21,331 bases of DNA, taken from Betaproteobacteria bacterium (GTDB lineage Bacteria > Pseudomonadota > Gammaproteobacteria > Burkholderiales > Burkholderiaceae_C). The stretch lies in assembly GCA_025354965.1 (NCBI GenBank), contig JANXLW010000314.1:1-21331 (forward strand). The letters run 5' to 3'. Within the stretch, counting starts at the first letter, position 1, and each line of letters starts with the position of its first letter. Below the pieces are notes generated by a model, which saw only the letters and a list, made by a program, of their open reading frames with translations, had not been told where the DNA came from and did no database searches. A program made the translations under genes and the position numbers. Positions 6,450 through 13,553 of the stretch are shown one piece after another.

Positions 6450-7781
6450 ATGAAAGCAGGAAAACTCATCCTCGTGAGCGCAGCCTTGGGGCTGGCGTCG
6501 GTCGCGGCGCAGGCGCAGAGCACCGATCAATTGCAACAGGCATTGGCCCAGGCGCGAGAAGCTGCCGCGCAAGCGCAGGCTGCCGCCAGGCAAGCCCAGG
6601 CGGCGCTGGAGCAAGCGCTGGCGGCCGCAGAACGGGCACAGCAAAGCGTTGCTGCCGTGGCCCCCGCAAGCCAGGCCGCCAGCACCAGTGGCTTGACGGT
6701 TTCCAAGGGCGCCAGCAGCGCAACTCTGTATGGCTTGATTGACGTGACACTTGTCAACAAAAATAACGTCAATGCAGCGGGAGCGTCACAGACTTCCCCG
6801 CAAGTGGCCTGGTTCAGCGGTAACCGATGGGGCATCACCGGCTCGCACGCCACCGGGCCGGGTGACGATGCCATCAAGGCCATTTTCAGGCTGGAGAGCG
6901 AGTTTGAATCCGAGACTGGCAACATGGACACCCCCGGCACCCTCTTTAACCGTGACGCTTGGCTAGGTATAGAAAGCAAGACCCTTGGCAAGCTCACCTT
7001 CGGTCGCCAAAACGCCCTGGCGCGCGACCCGGCAGCGTCCGCTGTCTATGGCGACCCCTATGGCAGCGCCAAGGCATCGGTCGAAGAAGGTGGTTACTCC
7101 AACACCAACAACTTCAAACAGCTAATCTACTACGCAGGCACCGCCAACGGCACGCGTATCAATAACGGTGTTGTCTGGAAGAAAGCGTTTTCCAATGGCT
7201 TCGTTGGCGGTGCTGCCTATTCATTTGGTACCGTGCCTGACAGCTTTGGAACCGGCTCCAGCAAGACCGGCTCGCTGGCCTACAACGGCAATGGCTACAC
7301 GATTGCGGGTTTCGCCACCAGCGCCAACATTAAAAACCTGACTTATCAGTCCTACTCGTTTGGTGGCAATGTGCAGCTCAACCCAATGATTCGTTTGAAC
7401 GCCGGTTATTTCAACTACACGGCGCAGCAAGCTGCGGCATTCGGCGACCGCAAGGACACGGCCTGGACCCTTTCTACCAAGCTGACCCCAGGTGGTCCGT
7501 TCGACTATGAACTGGGTTATCAAGTCATGAGCGCAAGTAATGCGGGTCTTACTGGGTCCGGTTACGTGCAGAATGCCTACAGCGATGCCAGCGCAATTAC
7601 CGCCACCGCCAGTGGCGATCGCAGTACCGTCTACGGTTCCGTTTTCTATCACCTTGACAGTGCGACCGAGTTTTATCTGGCCTTTGACCACCTAAGTACG
7701 ACTGACGGCTACAAGGCGGCGCAGGCCAACGGAGCCATGTCACAAAATGAACTGGGCCTGGGCATGCGCTTCAAGTTCTGA
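6450..7781 (+). CDS. General porin (Porin_4 type) with coiled-coil N-terminal extension
   Basis: A 443-residue outer-membrane beta-barrel. CGGAGA 8 bases upstream fixes the start at 6450. The signal peptide ends near residue 22 (VAAQAQ). Residues about 24-68 are an Ala/Gln/Glu-rich heptad segment (LQQALAQAREAAAQ and onwards) that should form a periplasmic coiled coil. The barrel proper begins at about 92 with TLYGLIDVTL and has the Burkholderiales porin landmarks NRWGITG, FRLESEFES, AWLGIESKTLGKLTFGRQ and a C-terminal Phe in GMRFKF. Most members of this family lack the coiled coil; the sucrose porin ScrY and phosphate porin OprP have analogous N-terminal coiled coils. Its position suggests control by the adjacent two-component system and cooperation with the importer downstream. 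The solute is unknown. Confidence 0.93.
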   Translation: MKAGKLILVSAALGLASVAAQAQSTDQLQQALAQAREAAAQAQAAARQAQAALEQALAAAERAQQSVAAVAPASQAASTSGLTVSKGASSATLYGLIDVTLVNKNNVNAAGASQTSPQVAWFSGNRWGITGSHATGPGDDAIKAIFRLESEFESETGNMDTPGTLFNRDAWLGIESKTLGKLTFGRQNALARDPAASAVYGDPYGSAKASVEEGGYSNTNNFKQLIYYAGTANGTRINNGVVWKKAFSNGFVGGAAYSFGTVPDSFGTGSSKTGSLAYNGNGYTIAGFATSANIKNLTYQSYSFGGNVQLNPMIRLNAGYFNYTAQQAAAFGDRKDTAWTLSTKLTPGGPFDYELGYQVMSASNAGLTGSGYVQNAYSDASAITATASGDRSTVYGSVFYHLDSATEFYLAFDHLSTTDGYKAAQANGAMSQNELGLGMRFKF

Positions 7782-7832
7782 TGCTGTCGATGAAACTATT
7801 TCCAAGGCCCCGTTATTAAACGGGAATTGAAG

Positions 7833-7860
7833 CGTGTCGGCGACGGCACGTTTCTTTTTT
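7833..7860 (+). terminator. Intrinsic terminator after porin gene
   Basis: CGTGTCG (7833-7839), a GCGA tetraloop and CGGCACG (7844-7850) form a 7-bp stem with one G-U pair, followed directly by TTTCTTTTTT. It lies 51 bases after the porin stop. A second perfect stem, CCCGTT-ATTA-AACGGG, lies just upstream at 7809-7824 without a T run. This separates porin transcription from the importer operon. Confidence 0.85.
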
Positions 7861-7874
7861 CACTTTGCAATGTC

Positions 7875-7903
7875 TGGAACTGTGTTATCTCGCTGGTTAG
7901 AAT
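7875..7903 (+). promoter_or_regulatory. Candidate sigma-70 promoter for the importer operon
   Basis: TAGAAT at 7898-7903 matches the -10 consensus at five of six bases, with TGGAAC at 7875-7880 as a poor -35 at 17-bp spacing. It lies between the terminator and the binding-protein gene. The weak -35 suggests activator help. Confidence 0.35.
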
Positions 7904-7955
7904 TTGAAAGCCCAGGTTGACTGTTGTTGCAAACCCCATTAATTTAGGAGACTTA

Positions 7956-8966
7956 ATGAAAAGTAAATTTAATCCGAATCGCCTGTTGCAGGCGATCGGC
8001 TTGGCAACCGTCGTTCTTGCTTCTGGCGTTGCCATGGCAGCCGACAAAGTAACCATCATCGTCGGTGGCTATGAAAAGCAGATTTACCTGCCGGCCAAGT
8101 TGACAGAAAGTCTGGGCTATTTCAAGGCCGAAGGCCTGGAGGTTGAGTTGCTCAACGAAGCCTCCGGTGTTGATGCAGAAAATGAAATGCTGGCCGGTGC
8201 CGTGCAAGGTGTGGTGGGTTTTTACGACCACTGTGTCGATTTGCAGACCAAGGGAAAATATGTGCAGTCGGTGGTTCAATTCAGCCAGGCACCGGGTGAG
8301 GTAGAACTTGTCTCAACCAAGCATCCTGAAATCAAGTCGATGGCTGACCTGCGCGGCAAGAGCCTGGGTGTTACCGGTCTGGGTTCCTCCACCAACTTTC
8401 TCTCGCAATACCTGATGGTCAAGTCAGGCGTTCCGCTGGGCGAATTCAGTACCATCCCGGTGGGCGCCGGAACCACCTTTATCGCCGCGATGACGCAAGA
8501 CAAAATTCAGGCCGGCATGACCACCGAGCCGACTATCTCGCGCATGCTCAAGACCGGGGAGGCTCAGATCCTGGTCGACATGCGCACGGTTGAAAAAACC
8601 AGGTTGGCATTGGGTGGCACCTATCCCGCCGCCTCACTTTACATGTCCACCGACTGGATCGAAAAAAACAAACCGACGGTGCAAAAACTTGCCAACGCTT
8701 TTGTCAAGACGCTGAAATTTATCAATACGCACAGTGCTGCCGAAATTGCTGACAAGATGCCCAAAGACTTCTATGCCGGTGACAAAGATAGTTACATCAA
8801 GGCGTTGGCTGATGGCAAAGCAATGTTCACCGCCGATGGTGTCATGCCGGCAGGCGGACCTGAAACAGTGCTCGCCGTGCTGGCCGGATTTTCCAAGAAC
8901 GTCAAGGGAAAAACAGTGGACCTGTCAAAGACCTACACCACTGAATTTGCCAAGAACGCGAAGTAA
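7956..8966 (+). CDS. ABC importer periplasmic substrate-binding protein (NMT1/SsuA type)
   Basis: A 336-residue exported protein. AGGAGA 4 bases upstream supports the start at 7956. The signal peptide ends at VAMAA (about residue 29). The mature part has the NMT1/THI5-like fold pattern: TIIVGGYEKQIYLPAKLTES, then GYFKAEGLEVELL, a DLRGKSLGVTGLGSST segment at the hinge and a VGAGTTFIAAMTQDKIQAG motif. This family delivers nitrate, sulfonates, taurine, bicarbonate, pyrimidine precursors or aromatic acids. The substrate cannot be read from the sequence. It is first in an operon with the ATPase (13-base gap) and permease. Confidence 0.9.
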   Translation: MKSKFNPNRLLQAIGLATVVLASGVAMAADKVTIIVGGYEKQIYLPAKLTESLGYFKAEGLEVELLNEASGVDAENEMLAGAVQGVVGFYDHCVDLQTKGKYVQSVVQFSQAPGEVELVSTKHPEIKSMADLRGKSLGVTGLGSSTNFLSQYLMVKSGVPLGEFSTIPVGAGTTFIAAMTQDKIQAGMTTEPTISRMLKTGEAQILVDMRTVEKTRLALGGTYPAASLYMSTDWIEKNKPTVQKLANAFVKTLKFINTHSAAEIADKMPKDFYAGDKDSYIKALADGKAMFTADGVMPAGGPETVLAVLAGFSKNVKGKTVDLSKTYTTEFAKNAK

Positions 8967-8979
8967 TCCGGAGCCACGC

Positions 8980-9798
8980 ATGCCGCATCAAAACGACAGC
9001 CCGGCGATTGAGCTGATCAATGTCAGTCGCCGTTTTCTTACGCCGGACGGCAAATCCATGACCGCCCTGCGCGACTTCAACATGAGCGTGGCGTGTGGTG
9101 AATTCGTCGCCGTGGTCGGTCCCACTGGTTGTGGCAAGTCCACTACCCTGAATTTGATCACGGGCTTGGCCAAGCCATCGGCCGGAGAGGTTCGGGTGAT
9201 GGGCGCACCAGTGACCGGCATCGACCCACGTATTGGATTTGTCTTTCAGACCGATGCGCTGTTTCCCTGGCGCAGCGTGATAGACAACGTAGTGACCGGC
9301 CCACTGTTTCGGGGCATGCCGCAAGAGCAGGCCTATGCCAAGGCGCGAGAGTGGCTGGCCCGAGTTCACCTGTCTGCGCATGAAACGAAATACCCCCATC
9401 AACTGTCTGGTGGTATGCGCAAACGTGTGTCGCTGGCCCAGACTTTCATCAACGAGCCGCAAATATTGCTGATGGACGAGCCGTTTTCGGCACTGGACGT
9501 GCAGACTCGGGTACTGATGCATGATGAACTTCTGCGTTTGTGGTCACAGGCCAAGGCCTCGGTGGTGTTCGTCACCCACGACCTGGAGGAAGCGGTTGCC
9601 CTGGCCGATAAGGTTTTTGTACTTACTTCGGGTCCGGCCACCGTCAAGTCGGTCTACTCCATAGATATTCCACGTCCCCGCATCGTCAGTGAAATCCGCT
9701 ATGACAAGGCTTTCATCGACATCTCACGCACCATTTGGGAAGACCTTCGTGACGAGGTGCTGCGCGGAGCTGCACGTGAAGAGGCCCTGGTGGCCTGA
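8980..9798 (+). CDS. ABC importer ATP-binding protein (SsuB/TauB type)
   Basis: A 272-residue cytoplasmic ATPase that powers the importer. The visible motifs are Walker A GPTGCGKST, a Q-loop in FVFQTDALFPW, signature LSGGM, Walker B ILLMDEPFSALD and the switch histidine in VFVTHDLEEA. The LFPW and THDLEEA motifs are typical of the nitrate/sulfonate/taurine subfamily. A GGAG ribosome site lies about 7 bases before ATG 8980. It lies 13 bases after the binding-protein gene and 9 bases before the permease gene. Confidence 0.95.
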   Translation: MPHQNDSPAIELINVSRRFLTPDGKSMTALRDFNMSVACGEFVAVVGPTGCGKSTTLNLITGLAKPSAGEVRVMGAPVTGIDPRIGFVFQTDALFPWRSVIDNVVTGPLFRGMPQEQAYAKAREWLARVHLSAHETKYPHQLSGGMRKRVSLAQTFINEPQILLMDEPFSALDVQTRVLMHDELLRLWSQAKASVVFVTHDLEEAVALADKVFVLTSGPATVKSVYSIDIPRPRIVSEIRYDKAFIDISRTIWEDLRDEVLRGAAREEALVA

Positions 9799-9807
9799 GG
9801 ACCTGAT

Positions 9808-10683
9808 ATGACCGATGCAACACTTTCCGCCGACGCTGTTTTTCAGCCTGGTACATCTGACGCCGAAATCGAGGCCGCCGCCGTGCAGGCGGCGCGCAGG
9901 CGCAAGTTTGCCGTTTATTTTTGGCGCTACTTCATTTTGGTCGTCTTTCTTGGCGGCTGGGAGCTGGCAGTCAAGTTAAAACTAATGGACGCTTTCTTTT
10001 TCTCCAGCCCGGTGGCGGTGGTCATGCGCTTGATCGAATGGATCACAGAAGGCACCTCCGAGGGGCCGCTCTGGTATCACCTGTGGGTCACGATGGAAGA
10101 ATCCTTGCTGGGCTTTTTCTCGGGTTCCATTGCCGGCATCATTGCCGGCATTGCGCTGGGGCGCAACCGAATGCTGGCCGACGTGTTTTCAATTTACATC
10201 AAGGTCATCAACTCGGTGCCACGGGTTGTGCTGGCACCGATTTTCATCATGATCTTTGGCCTGGGACTGACTTCCAAGGTGGCGCTGTCATTTGTCATGG
10301 TTTTCTTCGTCGTCTTCTCCAACGCTTTTCAGGGTGTGGTGGAGGCGGATCGCAACCTGCTGGCCAATGCCCAGATTCTGGGCGCCAAGGGCTGGCAACT
10401 GACGCGCTCGGTGGTGATTCCATCCGCCATGAGCTGGATCTTCGCTTCGCTGCACGTGAGCTTTGGTTTTGCCATCGTGGGCGCCATTGTGGGCGAATTT
10501 GTCGGTGCCCGCTACGGCATCGGCTTGCTCATCAATGTGGCCAAAGGCTCTTTTGATGCGGCTGGCATGTATGCCGCCATCGTGATCATCATGGTCGTGG
10601 CACTCGCCGCCGAATATGCCATGACGCTGGTGGAGAACCGGCTGGCAAAATGGCGTCCCGCACCGTTGCAGGAGCTTCATTGA
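9808..10683 (+). CDS. ABC importer permease (BPD_transp_1, SsuC/TauC type)
   Basis: A 291-residue inner-membrane protein with about six membrane segments, the first after a 35-residue cytoplasmic N-terminus rich in Ala/Arg. The EAA loop that contacts the ATPase is visible as EADRNLLANAQILGAKGWQ followed by VVIPSAMSWIFA. SVPRVVLAPIFIMIFGLG is characteristic of the SsuC-type family. GAGGA overlapping the ATPase stop serves as ribosome site for the start at 9808. It is the last gene of the three-gene operon and converges on cardiolipin synthase across 56 bases in which no clear terminator is seen. Confidence 0.94.
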   Translation: MTDATLSADAVFQPGTSDAEIEAAAVQAARRRKFAVYFWRYFILVVFLGGWELAVKLKLMDAFFFSSPVAVVMRLIEWITEGTSEGPLWYHLWVTMEESLLGFFSGSIAGIIAGIALGRNRMLADVFSIYIKVINSVPRVVLAPIFIMIFGLGLTSKVALSFVMVFFVVFSNAFQGVVEADRNLLANAQILGAKGWQLTRSVVIPSAMSWIFASLHVSFGFAIVGAIVGEFVGARYGIGLLINVAKGSFDAAGMYAAIVIIMVVALAAEYAMTLVENRLAKWRPAPLQELH

Positions 10684-10739
10684 TCGTGCGGGTGATCAGA
10701 AAATTCCGAGGCCTTGCCACGCACTGAAGTGCTGTCACG

Positions 10740-12158
10740 TCACAGTTGAAAAGCGACCCATCGCACCAGGCCCTCGACAAACTCACGGGCCAGACCGGGT
10801 GGGCGCGGACGGTAGCTTGCGGCACTGTTTTGTTGTAGCGCAATCCACCGGGCAAAACTCTGCACTACCGATGGTTCGTAAAACGCGACCATCAGCTCAT
10901 AGTTGAGAAAGAGGCTTCTTTCATCCAGATTGGCCGATCCGACCAAAGCCATGTCATCGTCAATCAATACCGCCTTGGCGTGAATCATGCTGGGTGCCAG
11001 CCAAATTCTCGCGCCGGCTGCGGCGAGTTCGCGCAGGGCAGCGTGGCGGGCGATGTCGGCCAGGCGATGGTTCGATTTTCGGGGTAACAACAGGTCCACC
11101 GCAATGCCGCGCCGGGCCGCCAGCGTCAGCGCCATCAGGAGCGTCGCGTCCGGTACGAAGTAGGGAGTAACCGCCAGAATACGCGAGTGTGCGGTAAAGC
11201 AAGCTGATACCAACAGAGTGTAGATGGTGTCATCGGCCTGGTCCGGGCCACTGGCGATCAGTCTAGCGCTGTTGGCGCCAGCAGTGAATATTGGCACCGC
11301 AGGGTTCGGCCTCTTTACTGTCACTCCTTTCGTTGCAAATATCCAGTCCTGCTCGAAGCGCTGGTCGGCTTGCTGCGTCAGTGCACCGCGCAAGTCAAAA
11401 CTCAAGTCAATCCAGGCCCGCTTTTTTCGCAGCGAACTCGGGTCACCCTCAAAATATTCTGCCGCGAGATTTCGTCCCCCAGTCCACATCCATGTGCCGT
11501 CAACAATCACCAGTTTGCGGTGATTGCGCAAGTTGGTGCGTCCGCGCAAGGGCGATCGCAAAGGCGATACAAACAAAGCTACCTGAACGCCCGCACTGGT
11601 GAGCCGCTTCAAATTCGGGTGGCCGCCGATATAAAAGCCAATGCCGTCAATGAGTAGACGAATTCGAACCCCTTGCCGAGAACGCTGCGTCAACAGGGTT
11701 GTGATTTCATCACCCAGCATATCTCGGCCGAAGAGAAACGTACAAACATCAAGCGTTTTGGTGGCACTGGAAATCATGCTGCGCAAGGATTGCAGCGCTT
11801 GACCTCCGTCCTGGTGAATCGTGAGTTGCTCAAAGGAAGCTGCCGCCGGCAGTCCTAATGCAGCCGCAAGTTGCGCGGACTCGAATACCGGATTGCGAGT
11901 GTCGGGTACCGGGCCGGGCTGCGAAAAGGCGATCACAGACCGACGAGGAGCAACGACGATTTTCCGGCTACCGAAGATGAGGTAGAGCGGCAATGCCATA
12001 TAGGGCATTAACACCAGGGCGATGACCCAGGCAATGGCAGCTGAGGGATGGCGACGTTGTTTAAGGGTATGCGAGGTGATGGCATAGACCGCCAAGCCCA
12101 GCATCACCACCAAGCCGTGCAGTGTGACCCAATTGAGTGCAAAGAGCCGGTTTAGCAA
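10740..12158 (-). CDS. cls: Cardiolipin synthase (phospholipase D family)
   Basis: A 472-residue membrane enzyme that condenses phosphatidylglycerol (or PG with another phospholipid) into cardiolipin. Two N-terminal membrane segments (about 11-30 and 41-63) match the PLDNc region. Two HKD active sites are complete: His213-x-Lys215-x4-Asp220 in NHRKLVIVDG, and His393-x-Lys395-x4-Asp400 in IHAKAVLIDD, each followed by the GGRN or GSANLD motif. The start is a TTG at 12158-12156, immediately downstream of an in-frame stop, with GAGG four bases before; the next ATG (12104) would cut into the first membrane helix. It stands alone between convergent and co-directional neighbours and looks like housekeeping lipid metabolism. 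Confidence 0.93.
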   Translation of the reverse strand: MLNRLFALNWVTLHGLVVMLGLAVYAITSHTLKQRRHPSAAIAWVIALVLMPYMALPLYLIFGSRKIVVAPRRSVIAFSQPGPVPDTRNPVFESAQLAAALGLPAAASFEQLTIHQDGGQALQSLRSMISSATKTLDVCTFLFGRDMLGDEITTLLTQRSRQGVRIRLLIDGIGFYIGGHPNLKRLTSAGVQVALFVSPLRSPLRGRTNLRNHRKLVIVDGTWMWTGGRNLAAEYFEGDPSSLRKKRAWIDLSFDLRGALTQQADQRFEQDWIFATKGVTVKRPNPAVPIFTAGANSARLIASGPDQADDTIYTLLVSACFTAHSRILAVTPYFVPDATLLMALTLAARRGIAVDLLLPRKSNHRLADIARHAALRELAAAGARIWLAPSMIHAKAVLIDDDMALVGSANLDERSLFLNYELMVAFYEPSVVQSFARWIALQQNSAASYRPRPPGLAREFVEGLVRWVAFQL

Positions 12159-12203
12159 GGCGCCTCAATAGCTGGCGGCGACACCAGCATTTTGGCCACT
12201 CGT

Positions 12204-12770
12204 TTAATGCTTGTAGGCGTCCACAGGAACGCTGATGCTCACTTCGTCGCTGACCACCGGTATGTAGCGTGTCAACCCGAAATCAGAGCGCTTCAGCGTG
12301 GCGTAGACATTGCCGGAACAGGTTTGCTTCTTGTTCATCGGGTTGACGCCGCACTGGAAATTCTTGACCGTCAGGTGCAGCGGCTTGGTCACACCACGCA
12401 TGGTGAATTGACCCTCGGATGCAACCACTTTGTCACCTTCAAAAATCAGCTTGTCCGACTTGAAATGCATGGTCGGAAACTTCTTGACATTGAATAGTTC
12501 CTCGTCTGCCAAGTGGCTGGTCCAAGCCGCCGATCCCATGTCCATCGACGCTGTCTGAATGGTGAAATCAACGCTGCCGGTCTTGGCAGCAAGGTCAAGC
12601 GTCAACTTGCCGCTGGTTTTGTTGAAGCGGCCACTTTGCGACGAAAAACCAACTCGCGCAATCTCGAAGCTTGCAGCCGAGAAGCCTGGATCGATGGTGT
12701 AACTGTCAGCAGCGAATGCAGACGCGACCAGCGTACTTGAAATCAATAAAGTGGCGATGTGTTTGTACAT
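12204..12770 (-). CDS. YceI-family periplasmic protein
   Basis: A 188-residue exported protein with a strong GGAGG 5 bases upstream of the start at 12770. The signal peptide ends at ASAFAADSY (about 21). The mature part follows the YceI lipocalin-like barrel: YTIDPGFSAASFEI, then SGRFNKTSGKLTLD, LFNVKKFPTMHFKSDKL, GQFTMRGVTKPLHLTV and DFGLTRYIP. YceI proteins bind long isoprenoids such as ubiquinone, and often sit beside cytochrome b561 or c genes. Two Cys (in FQCGV and QTCSG) may form a disulfide. Here it is the third co-directional gene after a fused cytochrome-barrel protein and a diheme cytochrome, 62 bases from the latter, which suggests a periplasmic redox or quinone-related role. Confidence 0.92.
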   Translation of the reverse strand: MYKHIATLLISSTLVASAFAADSYTIDPGFSAASFEIARVGFSSQSGRFNKTSGKLTLDLAAKTGSVDFTIQTASMDMGSAAWTSHLADEELFNVKKFPTMHFKSDKLIFEGDKVVASEGQFTMRGVTKPLHLTVKNFQCGVNPMNKKQTCSGNVYATLKRSDFGLTRYIPVVSDEVSISVPVDAYKH

Positions 12771-12832
12771 TTAAACCTCCGAGGGCAAAAGCCTGTCAAT
12801 ACTGCTGCGTTGCATGCGATTACAAAGCGACT

Positions 12833-13474
12833 TCATTTCTCACTGGGAAACGCCTGCAGATAGCCAGACACGTCCACAATCTCCTGCGAAGACAACAAAT
12901 GGGTAATTTGCTTCATGGGCGTGCCGGGACGTCCTTCTGTTTCCTGAAACACGTGCAATTGCTTTACCAGGTAGTCCTGATGCTGGTTGGCCAGTCGGGG
13001 GAAGGTCGCCATACCCTGCGCCTGAGGTCCGTGGCACGCCATACAAGGAGCGGCCTCTTTGGCTGGCACGCCATTTTCAAAGATCACCTTGCCAGCGGTC
13101 ATCTGACTTGTCTCGACAGGCGCATTCGGCTTGGGCGTCTGCTTGGCAAAGTATTCAGCCAGTCCCTTGAACTGCTCGTCGGTAAGGTGGTGGCTGATGC
13201 CCCACATGTACTCAAAACCTGGTGGATCAGAGCGTTGGTGGCTTCTGAAGTTTTCCAGTTGTGCGACAAGGTAGCCTGCCTGCTGCCCGGCGAGCCGCGG
13301 GAAGTTGGGCGATACCGAGTTGCCATCGATACCGTGACAAATGGAGCAGACTTGCACCGCCGTCACCTCTGGTGGAACATTGGGGTTGGCAAGATCACGC
13401 GAGCGTTCAAGATTGGAACAGCCGCTCGCCAATGCCATGATGGCCAGCGCCGGCAACAATGAAATACCTTTCAT
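12833..13474 (-). CDS. Diheme cytochrome c (c4-like), probable lipoprotein
   Basis: A 213-residue protein; GGAGA 6 bases upstream supports the start at 13474. A hydrophobic N-terminus ends ASGC at Cys19, a plausible though not canonical lipobox, so it may be anchored by lipid. Two heme sites are visible: Cys43-Cys46-His47 (CSICH) and Cys144-Cys147-His148 (CMACH), each in a domain of about 100 residues with the FPRLAGQQAGYLVAQLENF or FPRLANQHQDYLVKQL pattern of c4/c553 cytochromes. Met90 and Met187 are candidate distal ligands. It follows the fused cytochrome-barrel gene by 79 bases on the same strand, so it probably accepts electrons from or passes them to that protein. Confidence 0.92.
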   Translation of the reverse strand: MKGISLLPALAIMALASGCSNLERSRDLANPNVPPEVTAVQVCSICHGIDGNSVSPNFPRLAGQQAGYLVAQLENFRSHQRSDPPGFEYMWGISHHLTDEQFKGLAEYFAKQTPKPNAPVETSQMTAGKVIFENGVPAKEAAPCMACHGPQAQGMATFPRLANQHQDYLVKQLHVFQETEGRPGTPMKQITHLLSSQEIVDVSGYLQAFPSEK

Positions 13475-13553
13475 CTTGAGTCTCCGAGTATCTAGATTTT
13501 TGACCGGGGTTGCGACAGTGTCACAGTAGGCTGGTGTTGGCATGGTGGCAGGC

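Noticed and set aside
10684..10739. Search for a terminator between the converging permease and cardiolipin synthase genes.
   Set aside because: Only GCACT-GA-AGTGC with an impossibly short loop was found, without a T run.
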